A stretch of 35,223 bases of DNA from the NCBI GenBank assembly GCA_947465645.1, contig CANIBQ010000054.1:1-35223 (forward strand). The letters run 5' to 3'. Position 1 is the first letter of the stretch. The number at the start of each line of letters is the position of its first letter. The translations under genes were made by a program, and so were the position numbers. This DNA is from Acidobacteriota bacterium (GTDB lineage Bacteria; Acidobacteriota; Vicinamibacteria; Vicinamibacterales; UBA2999). Shown in pieces: positions 15,805-22,678 of the stretch. A model generated the notes under the pieces. It saw nothing but the letters and a program-made list of their open reading frames with translations. It did not search any database and was not told where the DNA came from.

Positions 15805-18377
15805 ACGCCTCCGCCGGGGGCGCGCGGCTGCGTTTCGACAATCTTGAGCAGCAGATCCTGAGCCCGCTCGAACGAGGGCGCTATCTCGAGCGCGGCCAGC
15901 GCCTGGCGCTTCGCATCGGCGAGCTGCCCGGCCATGAAATGTGCCTCGGCCAGATCGAGGTACGCGGCGGCGCGATCCGGCGGCCCGCCGGCGACCGCGG
16001 CACGAAACGCCCGGATCGCCCGTTCGGCGTTGCGCTGTGTGATCGCGTAGCGTCCGACGGCCGACTGCGCCTGGACATCGAATGGATCGAGTCCCGCGAT
16101 CATCTGATACACCGCGACGGTACGCGCCTCGTCGCCAAGCGGCGCGACCAGCGCCGCGAGCGTGCGGGCCGACTCGACGTCATTGGAATCGACCTTGACG
16201 AGCGCCTCGAGCGCCTGGATCGCACGCGTGTTGTCCTTGCGCTCGAGCGCAACGGCTGCGATAAGCGCGTTCGGGTTCTGCGGACCGTTGGCGGCGGGAA
16301 TCAGGCGCGACGCGCGCTCGGCCGCCTGGATGGCGCCCGCGGCGTCGCCGGCGGCACGCAGCGCCACGGCGAGTGCCATTTGCACCCTGAAACTGCCGGG
16401 ATTCTCCGACGCGAGCGCCTTCAACTGGTCGACCGTCGGCATCTCCGGAATCTCCGGCGACTGGAGCGCCCGACGCAGCTCGGCGTAGTCCTTCTCGAGC
16501 CTGGCATCGAACGACGCCTGAAGCTGATCGAAGGTGGTGTTCAAGGCAGCCTTGATCGCGTCCTCATCTTCGAGCCCGCGTCCGTAGGCGCGCAGCAGGT
16601 TGCGCAGCGCCGGCTCGCCGTGCAAAGCGATGATGTGCTCCACCAGGAGCGAGGCCTGGTAATAGGTGAGCGAGATCAGCTTCGGATCGCTGAACCCTTC
16701 GTTCAGATCGCGCAGCTTCAGGAGCGTCTTTTCCTCGAGCGCCTGCGCGAAGGGCACCTCCATCTCGCGCCCCCATTCCGGGCGGGCGCGCTTCTCTTCG
16801 AACTGCGAGATCCCCTCGCTCAGCCACCGCGGCATGCGGTTGCTCGACATCTGCAGCGAGATGACGTGCGCCATCTCGTGCCACAGCGTCGACTCCCAGC
16901 TGAACTGGCCGGGCGGCCGCGCCTTCGGAGAATCGAGCGTGACGACGCGCCCGAAGCAGGCGCCCAGCGCCCCGAGGAAACCGGGCAGGCCGAGCGTGCG
17001 CACGGCGAAGTCGTCGTGCTTTGGAAACATCTCGATCAGAATCGGTCCCGTCGGCTTGAAGTCCCAGAGCTTCGAGAGCGTCGCGAGCGCCTCCTGCGCG
17101 AGCGGCATCACGGCTTCGCGCATCACCGGCGCTTCGTCGGGATGCAGGCGCACCACCAGATCGCCCTGACGGATGGTCTCGAACGTGTCGACCGTGTCGA
17201 GCATCTGCAGCGAGTTGTAGGTGACGAGGTCGTAGGGATCCGACTTGAACGCCGTTTCCAGGGCCTGGCGCGCTCCCGGTTCGTCGCCGGTGCGCAGCAG
17301 ATGCATCCCGAGATCGCCGTACGCGCGCGCACTGGCCTTGTCAACCGTCAGCGCGCGCCGTGTCAGCTCAACCGCTTCGTCAAACCTGTAGTTGCGCGCG
17401 GCATGATCCCCCGCGACCCGGTACACCTCGCCGTACACCGGGTTGATCGCCAGCACCTCCGTGACGATTCGCTGAACGTCGGCAGGACGCGCTTCGAGGA
17501 ACGCCATCGCCCCGGCGAGCGCGCGGGCCTCGAGGCTGTTCGGATTGATCTCCAGCGCCTTCTCGATCGAAGCGCGTGCGTCGGCGCGCCGCCGATCGTC
17601 GAGCGCGAGCTCCGCAATCAGCAGGTGCGCCGGGACGTAGTTGGGATTGATGCCGAGCGCCTTCTCGATGGCCTCCTTGGCCACCGGCGGGTTTTCGTCG
17701 ATCGTGGCGCGCGCAAGACCGACGCGGGCCGGCACGTAGTCAGCATCGACGCGCAACGCATCCTGGTACGACTTGACGGCGTTTGGCCTGTCGTACGTCT
17801 CGAGAAAGAGATCACCCCAGGTCGTGTTGACGAGCACGTCGCTGGGGGCCAGACGGTTTGCGTTTCGGAGATAGCCGTTGGCCTCCTTGAATCGGTCAGG
17901 CTCGTTGAGCGCCACGGCAAGGGCGCGCGACGCGAGGCCCAACCGCGTCAGATCGAGCGGCGAGGTCTCCGCGCTGCGGTTGAGCACGCCTTGCAGGGTG
18001 CGCGCCCCATCGGCACGGCGCCCCAGGTACAGTTGCAGCAGGCCAAGCTCGAGCGCAGCGTCGCTGCCGGGCGAGGCGGCAGCAGGCGGCGCCAGCATCG
18101 CTTCAGCCTCGGCGTACCGGCCGCGCGCGATCGCGGCGCGCGCACGCAACGCGATCGCGCGGGGGTCGGTCGCCGACCTCAGCAGTGTGTCTACGTGTTC
18201 GTATTGACCCGCATTGAACGCACGGGCGGCGGGATCAGACGCGGCGGAGGCCGCGGGGGGGCGCGTCTGACCGGATGAGACGGTCGTCAGCGAGATCAGC
18301 AGCGCGGCACAGACCGCCGTAAGCCGCTGAACAGTCAGCATCGTAGCCACGGGCCGATCCAGGTCCTCGTCTGCCAT
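15801..18377 (-). CDS. Exported TPR-containing zinc metallopeptidase (peptidase MA-like)
   Basis: An 858-residue protein. After a signal peptide (LTAVCAALLISLTTVSSG) come many tetratricopeptide repeats (for example ARVGLARATIDENP, AHLLIAELALDDRRRADARASIEKAL in two parts). A gluzincin-type site follows: HEMAH (H500, E501, H504) with a third ligand in WLSEG (E521). More TPRs follow to the C-terminus. The site is intact, so it should be an active envelope peptidase with protein-binding arms. Start: ATG 18377 (MADEDLDRP) or ATG 18341 (MLTVQRLTAV), which would give 846 residues; a TANNNT box at 18395-18390 lies just upstream. It begins the MoxR block and is coupled to DUF4159. Confidence 0.85.
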   Translation of the reverse strand: MADEDLDRPVATMLTVQRLTAVCAALLISLTTVSSGQTRPPAASAASDPAARAFNAGQYEHVDTLLRSATDPRAIALRARAAIARGRYAEAEAMLAPPAAASPGSDAALELGLLQLYLGRRADGARTLQGVLNRSAETSPLDLTRLGLASRALAVALNEPDRFKEANGYLRNANRLAPSDVLVNTTWGDLFLETYDRPNAVKSYQDALRVDADYVPARVGLARATIDENPPVAKEAIEKALGINPNYVPAHLLIAELALDDRRRADARASIEKALEINPNSLEARALAGAMAFLEARPADVQRIVTEVLAINPVYGEVYRVAGDHAARNYRFDEAVELTRRALTVDKASARAYGDLGMHLLRTGDEPGARQALETAFKSDPYDLVTYNSLQMLDTVDTFETIRQGDLVVRLHPDEAPVMREAVMPLAQEALATLSKLWDFKPTGPILIEMFPKHDDFAVRTLGLPGFLGALGACFGRVVTLDSPKARPPGQFSWESTLWHEMAHVISLQMSSNRMPRWLSEGISQFEEKRARPEWGREMEVPFAQALEEKTLLKLRDLNEGFSDPKLISLTYYQASLLVEHIIALHGEPALRNLLRAYGRGLEDEDAIKAALNTTFDQLQASFDARLEKDYAELRRALQSPEIPEMPTVDQLKALASENPGSFRVQMALAVALRAAGDAAGAIQAAERASRLIPAANGPQNPNALIAAVALERKDNTRAIQALEALVKVDSNDVESARTLAALVAPLGDEARTVAVYQMIAGLDPFDVQAQSAVGRYAITQRNAERAIRAFRAAVAGGPPDRAAAYLDLAEAHFMAGQLADAKRQALAALEIAPSFERAQDLLLKIVETQPRAPGGGV

Positions 18378-18389
18378 ACCTGTGTGGTC

Positions 18390-18395
18390 AGTATA
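18390..18395 (-). promoter_or_regulatory. Candidate -10 box (TATACT) before the TPR peptidase gene
   Basis: TATACT on the minus strand lies 12 nt upstream of ATG 18377 and 48 nt upstream of ATG 18341. If used, the MoxR block would have its own promoter in the gap after the methyltransferase gene, and the TPR gene could start from the second ATG. No convincing -35 box was found. Confidence 0.3.
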
Positions 18396-18397
18396 TG

Positions 18398-18931
18398 TCA
18401 CGTCCAGGTCGAGCGAGGCGGGTGCCGAAGCGCGGCGTTTTCTACCCGTATCCGCTGACGAAGCAGCAGGCCGAACACCGTCGTCGCGATCGGACCTGTC
18501 AGCCACGCTCCCACGACAATGGCGAAGCCGATCAACTCGCCGACCACAGCCACGTAGTTTGGATGATTCATCCAGGCGTACGGTCCGTGGCTGACGCGTG
18601 ACGCATCGGGAGGCACGAGCACGCGGAACGTCCACCGCGGGCCAAGCGACCTGATCGCCCAGAACTTCAGCGCCTTCGCCGCGAGCAGCACCACCGCGCC
18701 AACGACGGTCTTGACGCCGGGCACCGGGCCGATCAGCGCGCCTTCGATCGCCATCACCACGAATGCGACGGGATACGTCCACCGCATCATCGGATAGACG
18801 TCCTCGGCGGGTTCCACCGCTCCACGCTCGAGCAGCGCCCGCTCGTTGCGGAGAGAGCGGCGCTGTTCGCCGAGCATTGCCAACAGCGCCGCCACCAATG
18901 CGATGAGCGAAACGAGCGGTTGATCGGACAT
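18398..18931 (-). CDS. Isoprenylcysteine carboxyl methyltransferase-like (ICMT-type) membrane methyltransferase
   Basis: A 177-residue integral membrane protein with about four helices. The ICMT-family SAM-binding region is clear: VSHGPYAWMNHPNYVAVVGE followed by a helix and a basic end (RQRIRVENAAL). Family members in bacteria O-methylate small lipids such as alkylpyrones (BpsB, SrsB) or act as NnrU-like proteins. It follows the flavoprotein gene by 16 nt, with the double-hairpin repeat lying across the gap, and precedes the TPR peptidase by 20 nt. The pairing with ketosynthase and flavoprotein suggests methylation of a polyketide- or lipid-type product, which is inference. Confidence 0.85.
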   Translation of the reverse strand: MSDQPLVSLIALVAALLAMLGEQRRSLRNERALLERGAVEPAEDVYPMMRWTYPVAFVVMAIEGALIGPVPGVKTVVGAVVLLAAKALKFWAIRSLGPRWTFRVLVPPDASRVSHGPYAWMNHPNYVAVVGELIGFAIVVGAWLTGPIATTVFGLLLRQRIRVENAALRHPPRSTWT

Positions 18932-18938
18932 GATGCGG

Positions 18939-18981
18939 CGCGAGCCTTTACGGCTCGCGAGGCGGACCGTAAAGGTCCGCC
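18939..18981. repeat. Double-hairpin repeat across the end of the flavoprotein gene
   Basis: CGCGAGCC (18939-18946) pairs with GGCTCGCG (18952-18959) around TTTAC, and GGCGGACC (18961-18968) pairs with GGTCCGCC (18974-18981) around GTAAA. Read on the minus strand, the element encodes the last eleven residues and the stop codon of the flavoprotein. It is the same design as at 162-216 and 26340-26457. It may also reduce read-through into the methyltransferase gene. Confidence 0.8.
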
Positions 18982-20237
18982 CCGCACTTTCTGGGTAATC
19001 CGCATCTGCGAGCCAGGTGAACGTCGCCGGCGATCCCGATCAGCACCCGCACCGGCGCGGCCCAGCGGGCTGCGACGGACGCGGCGACCGCGACACCACG
19101 GGGTGAGGCGACCAGCGATCGCAGCACGCGGTTGACCCGCCACTTCCCCGCGAACTCGCGCGCCCGCGCCTGCCTCAGGTACGCGAAGGCCGGCTCGCCC
19201 GACGACAGTTCACGCAGCGCCGCCTCCGCGGCCAGCTCTCCGCCTCGAAGGGCGAAGCGCAATCCGTCGCCGGTCATCGGATCGATGAAGCCGGCCGCGT
19301 CGCCGGCGAGCAGCAGCCCTGGGCGTCCGGCATCGCGGGCTTCGACTGCGAGCGGCCCCAGCGTCGTGATACCGGAGACCCGTCTGGCGCGCGCGAAGCG
19401 CGCGCGCAGGACCTCATCGCCGGCGATCGCGGTGGCAATGGTCTGCTCGGCATTCAGGTGCGCCGATGATTCAGCGCTGCGGCGCGGGCCATTACCGCCC
19501 GCGTCGAGCTCGCGGACCACGCACAGGTTCGTGATGCCGCCCGGGAGCGGTGCCACGCCAACGTACCCGCCGGGCCGGATATGCATCTCGCCGTGCCGGC
19601 CGACGCCGTCCACGTCGGTGAAGTACGCACCAAACGCCCACCGACGCGGAGCCGCCGCGTACCGGGCAAGGCCGAGCGCAAAGGCCAGCGTCGAGTGGCG
19701 CCCGTCGGCGGCAATGACGACGCGTGCGGGCCAGTCTTCTTCACCGCGCGCGGTCATCACGCGCACACCGCGTAGATGGATCGGGCCGGCTTTCCTGGCC
19801 TGAGCGGAGTCGAAGGCAGCCGGCCCGACGACCGGCCCGCGAACCGCAACGCCATCGCTGAATTCGGCCCCCGCGGCAATCGCGGCGTCGAGCAGCATCG
19901 AATCGAGATCGCGGCGCATCAACGCAGCGCCGCGAAGATCGTCCGGATAGTCGGCGGTGACCAGGGCGTTGCCGGGACCGGTGACCGTCATGCCTCGAAT
20001 GGAAAGCGACCGCGCGCGAATATCCTGGCCGAGTGCGCCGTGGCCGTCGAGCATCGCCAGCGAACCGGGATTCAACGTGTCGCCGCACAGCTTGTCGCGA
20101 GGGAACGAGGCGCGATCGATGAGACGCACCCTGGCGCCGGCGCGCGCGAGCACGAGGGCCGCCATGGAGCCCGCAGGTCCGGCGCCAACGACGATGGCGT
20201 CCGCAGGCCCGCCGTAGCCTTGGCGAAGGCCGGGCAC
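18948..20237 (-). CDS. Geranylgeranyl-reductase-like FAD-dependent oxidoreductase
   Basis: A 429-residue flavoprotein. FAD-binding GxGxxG is VVGAGPAGS (residues 16-24), followed by the typical FPRDKLCGDTLNPG motif, a mid-protein RRDLDSMLLDAA, VVIAADGRHS, and LLLAGDAAGFIDPMTGDGLRFA. This is the geranylgeranyl reductase / FAD monooxygenase group, which reduces prenyl double bonds or hydroxylates aromatic polyketides. GTG 20237 is directly adjacent to the ketosynthase stop. Oddities: the start (LRQGYGGP), an internal loop (FDSAQAR) and the last eleven residues are encoded by repeat-like DNA, so true functional boundaries are probably shorter. The neighbours suggest work on a FabF-derived product. 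Confidence 0.88.
   Translation of the reverse strand: MPGLRQGYGGPADAIVVGAGPAGSMAALVLARAGARVRLIDRASFPRDKLCGDTLNPGSLAMLDGHGALGQDIRARSLSIRGMTVTGPGNALVTADYPDDLRGAALMRRDLDSMLLDAAIAAGAEFSDGVAVRGPVVGPAAFDSAQARKAGPIHLRGVRVMTARGEEDWPARVVIAADGRHSTLAFALGLARYAAAPRRWAFGAYFTDVDGVGRHGEMHIRPGGYVGVAPLPGGITNLCVVRELDAGGNGPRRSAESSAHLNAEQTIATAIAGDEVLRARFARARRVSGITTLGPLAVEARDAGRPGLLLAGDAAGFIDPMTGDGLRFALRGGELAAEAALRELSSGEPAFAYLRQARAREFAGKWRVNRVLRSLVASPRGVAVAASVAARWAAPVRVLIGIAGDVHLARRCGLPRKCGADLYGPPREP
19797..19817. repeat. Short dispersed repeat inside the flavoprotein gene
   Basis: The stretch containing TGAGCGGAGTCGAAGG matches, from memory, a short repeat seen between genes in many bacterial genomes. Here it lies in frame and encodes FDSAQAR in a loop of the flavoprotein, just before the strand PIHLRGVRVM. 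I cannot verify its copy number; this is the only clear copy in the window. Confidence 0.45.
20207..20230. repeat. Repeat-like segment encoding the flavoprotein N-terminus
   Basis: On the minus strand CTTCGCCAAGGCTACGGCGG, with CGCC/GGCG able to pair, encodes LRQGYGGP right after the GTG start. The sequence looks like a common intergenic repeat of acidobacterial genomes (from memory). It fills the space between the ketosynthase stop and the FAD-binding strand, leaving no ordinary ribosome-binding site. Confidence 0.4.
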
Positions 20238-21512
20238 TTACCGCACCCGTCCCAGGACCAGCGCGCTGTTCTTCGACCCGAACCCGAGACAGTTGCAGAG
20301 CGCGGCGTCGATGTCGGCGGGCCGCGGGACGTTCGGGATGAAGTCCATGTCGCACGCCGGGTCGGGGTCGTCCAGGTTGATGGTGGGAGGCAGCATCCCG
20401 CGACCGAGCGCCATTGCGGTCGCCGCGACGCCCGCGGCGCCGCTCGCGCCCTGCGGGTGGCCGATCATCGACTTGGTGGACGACCCCGGCACGCGGTCGG
20501 CGTGGTCGCCAAAGACGCGGCGGACGCACTTCGACTCGATGGCGTCGTTCAACTGCGTGGACGTGCCGTGGTAGTTGACGTAGCCGATCTCCTCGGGACG
20601 CCGCTGCGCCTTGTCGAGGGCCATGTCGATGCAGCGGACGATCTCGGAGCCGTCCGGATCCATCTGCACGCGGTGGTAGGCATCGCAGGTCGAGCCGTAG
20701 CCTTCGATCCGTGCATACCGCGTCGCGCCGCGCGCGATCGCGCGATCTTCGCGCTCCAGCACCAGCATCCACGCGCCTTCGCCGAGGACGAATCCGTCGC
20801 GGCCGCGGTCGAACGGGCGTGACGCTTCGCCGGGACGGTCGTTGTAGGCGGTCGAGACGGCGCGCATCCGTGAGAACCCGAAGATCATGCCCGGCAGGAC
20901 GCAGCCGTCGGTGCCGCCCGACAGCAGCACGTCGTACTCGCCCGCACGAATCATCGCGGCCGCGTACCCCAGCGCGTCTGTCGAGCTCGTGCATCCGCAG
21001 GAGAGCACGTGGCTGAGGCCGCGCAGCCCGAGTGAGATGGAAATTTCGCTCGAGACCATGCCGCAGATGCCGACCGCGATCGCGTACGGCGTGACGTGCT
21101 TGCCGCCCGCCGTGAAGAAGTCCTCGTATTGCTTCTCGCCGATGTCGATGCCCCCGCCACCGCTGCCGATGATCACGCCGGCGCCCGGCTCTCCCGCGCG
21201 CAGCCCCGCATCGCTCCACGCCTCGCGCGCCGCGATCACGCCGAACAGCGCCGCGCGCGAGTACCGCCTCGGATCCGCCCGGCCGTCCTGCTCTTCGTCG
21301 CCCTCGAGCACGGCCGCGTCATCGATCGACACCGGCGGCACCCACCCCGCGACGCGGCACGGGTAGGTCGAGACGTCGAACTGCGTGATCGCTTTGGTGC
21401 CACTGATGCCCCGGCTGATGTGATCCCAGTACCGCTCGCGGCCCACCCCGAACGGAGACACCACGCCGATGCCGGTGATGACGACACCGGGCTGCTGGCC
21501 GTTAACGGGCAT
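20238..21512 (-). CDS. FabF-like beta-ketoacyl synthase (KAS II type)
   Basis: A 424-residue thiolase-fold condensing enzyme. The N-terminus GVVITGIGVVSPFGVG is typical of FabF. The catalytic Cys is C174 in SCGCTSSTDA, with active-site histidines H315 (NYHGTSTQLND) and H352 (KSMIGHPQGASG) and the glycine-rich C-terminus NCLGFGSKNSALVLG. The full Cys-His-His set is present, so it should elongate an acyl chain by decarboxylative condensation with malonyl-ACP. ATG 21512 is chosen; the longer open frame upstream runs through the divergent promoter and the opposite gene. It is the first gene of the co-directional run with the flavoprotein and ICMT-type methyltransferase, a lipid or polyketide tailoring cassette rather than primary fatty-acid synthesis, since no acpP or fabD/G is nearby. 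Confidence 0.9.
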   Translation of the reverse strand: MPVNGQQPGVVITGIGVVSPFGVGRERYWDHISRGISGTKAITQFDVSTYPCRVAGWVPPVSIDDAAVLEGDEEQDGRADPRRYSRAALFGVIAAREAWSDAGLRAGEPGAGVIIGSGGGGIDIGEKQYEDFFTAGGKHVTPYAIAVGICGMVSSEISISLGLRGLSHVLSCGCTSSTDALGYAAAMIRAGEYDVLLSGGTDGCVLPGMIFGFSRMRAVSTAYNDRPGEASRPFDRGRDGFVLGEGAWMLVLEREDRAIARGATRYARIEGYGSTCDAYHRVQMDPDGSEIVRCIDMALDKAQRRPEEIGYVNYHGTSTQLNDAIESKCVRRVFGDHADRVPGSSTKSMIGHPQGASGAAGVAATAMALGRGMLPPTINLDDPDPACDMDFIPNVPRPADIDAALCNCLGFGSKNSALVLGRVR

Positions 21513-21530
21513 GGCCCTATAATACCGGCC
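21513..21530. promoter_or_regulatory. 18-bp bidirectional promoter with overlapping -10 boxes
   Basis: Plus-strand TATAAT (21518-21523) lies 7 nt before the GTG of the membrane methyltransferase gene. Minus-strand TATTAT (21524-21519) lies 6 nt before the ATG of the ketosynthase. Both transcripts would begin at or next to the start codon, that is, leaderless. There is no room for a Shine-Dalgarno on either side. Confidence 0.6.
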
Positions 21531-22250
21531 GTGTTGACGTCCGCTGCCCCGCCGCGGGCTCTGCATCGCCTGATTGCCTGGGCTGGCACGGCCGTGTTCG
21601 TCCTCTCGCTCGCCTACTTCCTCTTTTCGTACGCGACCACGTTCGGCGCCGTCGCGCCAGACGGCGCCCTTGCCGGACCAGTTACGTGGAACGTCGTGCT
21701 GTTTACTGTCTTCGCGATGCATCACAGCGTATTCGCGCGCGAGCGGGTGCGCGCGTGGGTGACCAGGTGGTGCCCACCGGAACTCGAGCGCTCGTTCTAC
21801 GTGTGGGTGGCCAGCCTGCTCTTCATCGCCGTGTGCGCGTTCTGGCAGCCGGTGCCAGGCGTGGCCTGGAGCGCCGACGGAGCCGCGCTATGGGCGCTGC
21901 GGATGCTGCAGGCGATGGGGGTGTGGCTGACGCTCCGGTCCGCGGCGCTTCTCGACGTCCTGGAACTGTCAGGCGTGCGCCAGGCAGAGCAACGTCCTGC
22001 GGCGGCGTTGGACTTCAAGACCCGCGGCCCGTACGGCTGGGTGCGGCATCCGATCTACACCGGCTGGTTTCTCATGGTGCTGGCGGCATCGTCGATGACG
22101 ACGACGCGGCTGGTGTTCGCGGTGGTGAGCTGCGCGTATCTGGTCGCCGCAATCCCGTTTGAGGAGCGGTCGCTGCGGAACGCCTCGGCAGGCGGTTACG
22201 ACCGGTACGTGGCCCAGGTGCGCTGGAAGCTGGTGCCTGGACTCTACTAG
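21531..22250 (+). CDS. ICMT/NnrU-like membrane methyltransferase family protein
   Basis: A 239-residue membrane protein with about six helices. The C-terminal half carries the ICMT signature TRGPYGWVRHPIYTGWF followed by helices and the FEERSLRNASAGGYDRYVAQV end that binds SAM in the family. The N-terminal half (YFLFSYATTFGAV, MHHSVFARERVRAWV) resembles NnrU-like proteins. It is likely a methyltransferase acting on a membrane lipid; the substrate is unknown. The GTG at 21531 is chosen over a TTG at 21534 because a TATAAT ends 7 nt upstream. It shares its promoter with the ketosynthase operon, which already contains another ICMT-type gene, so the two methyltransferases may serve one pathway. 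Confidence 0.85.
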   Translation: MLTSAAPPRALHRLIAWAGTAVFVLSLAYFLFSYATTFGAVAPDGALAGPVTWNVVLFTVFAMHHSVFARERVRAWVTRWCPPELERSFYVWVASLLFIAVCAFWQPVPGVAWSADGAALWALRMLQAMGVWLTLRSAALLDVLELSGVRQAEQRPAAALDFKTRGPYGWVRHPIYTGWFLMVLAASSMTTTRLVFAVVSCAYLVAAIPFEERSLRNASAGGYDRYVAQVRWKLVPGLY

Positions 22251-22255
22251 TTGCC

Positions 22256-22334
22256 AGTTGTCAGTTGTCAGTTGTCGGAGGGCAACAAGCCAACTCGCGG
22301 CCTTCTGACAACCGACAACTGACAACTGACAACT
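22256..22334. terminator. Perfect 23-bp inverted repeat built of heptamers, between convergent genes
   Basis: Arms 22256-22278 and 22312-22334 are perfect reverse complements, each made of three tandem TCAGTTG-type units, around a 33-nt loop. The right arm overlaps the stop codon of the zinc-ribbon gene (22333-22335). It probably ends or stabilises transcripts from both directions. There is no T-run. Confidence 0.65.
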
Positions 22335-22638
22335 ATTCGTCGTAATCCTCTTTTGGCAGCCCTTCCAGCTCCTCGAGGAAGACGATATTGCGGTGGGACG
22401 GGATTTCGAACCGCTTCCCGCAGGTTTTGCAGGTCACGTCCTCGTCCACCCTCACCAGGTAGTCCTTCACCTTGTCGAACATGGCGCGATCGCGGGCGTC
22501 GGCGCCGGGCGGGACCTGTCCTTTCTTGGTCCGCCGTATCCACCTGATGGTGTAATCGTTGGTCCGCCGGCACCGGGGGCACTGGAAGCTCGCCGGGCGC
22601 TGCTCGGGTTTCTCCGTAAAGAACTGTCGCTCATCCAC
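22333..22638 (-). CDS. Zinc-ribbon protein, function unknown
   Basis: A 101-residue soluble protein with two paired-cysteine knuckles: CPRC near residues 20-23 and CKTC near 71-74, likely forming one or two zinc ribbons. The middle is basic (IRWIRRTKKGQVPPG) and the C-terminus acidic (EELEGLPKEDYDE). I recognise no named family, though it resembles small acidobacterial zinc-binding proteins. I chose GTG 22638 giving VDERQFFTEKPEQ, because a TACGCT box lies 6 nt upstream and the longer frame is the antisense of lon. It is divergent from lon with 40 bp between starts. Confidence 0.72.
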   Translation of the reverse strand: MDERQFFTEKPEQRPASFQCPRCRRTNDYTIRWIRRTKKGQVPPGADARDRAMFDKVKDYLVRVDEDVTCKTCGKRFEIPSHRNIVFLEELEGLPKEDYDE

Positions 22639-22678
22639 ACGCGCAGCGTACACCAAGCTGATAAACTGTCGTTGCCCG
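22639..22678. promoter_or_regulatory. 40-bp divergent promoter region between zinc-ribbon gene and lon
   Basis: Plus-strand TAAACT (22662-22667) lies 11 nt before the lon ATG, predicting a leader of about 4 nt. Minus-strand TACGCT (22650-22645) lies 6 nt before the zinc-ribbon GTG, predicting a leaderless message. No HrcA/CIRCE or HspR-type inverted repeat is visible, so no heat-shock operator can be called for lon. Confidence 0.4.

Noticed and set aside
15939..18278. 779-residue open frame on the plus strand opposite the TPR peptidase gene
   Set aside because: It is exactly antisense to a well-supported gene, is arginine-rich in the way high-GC shadow frames are, and shows no domain.
20513..21725. 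Longer start for the ketosynthase at 21725
   Set aside because: The extra N-terminus (MMHREDSKQHDV...) crosses the divergent promoter and the opposite gene and is not FabF-like; ATG 21512 gives the family start.
22256..22334. Possible CRISPR-like repeats
   Set aside because: The repeated units are 7 nt in tandem and inverted, with no spacers and no cas genes nearby.
22639..22678. Heat-shock operator (CIRCE or HAIR) before lon
   Set aside because: No inverted repeat of either type is visible in the 40-bp gap.
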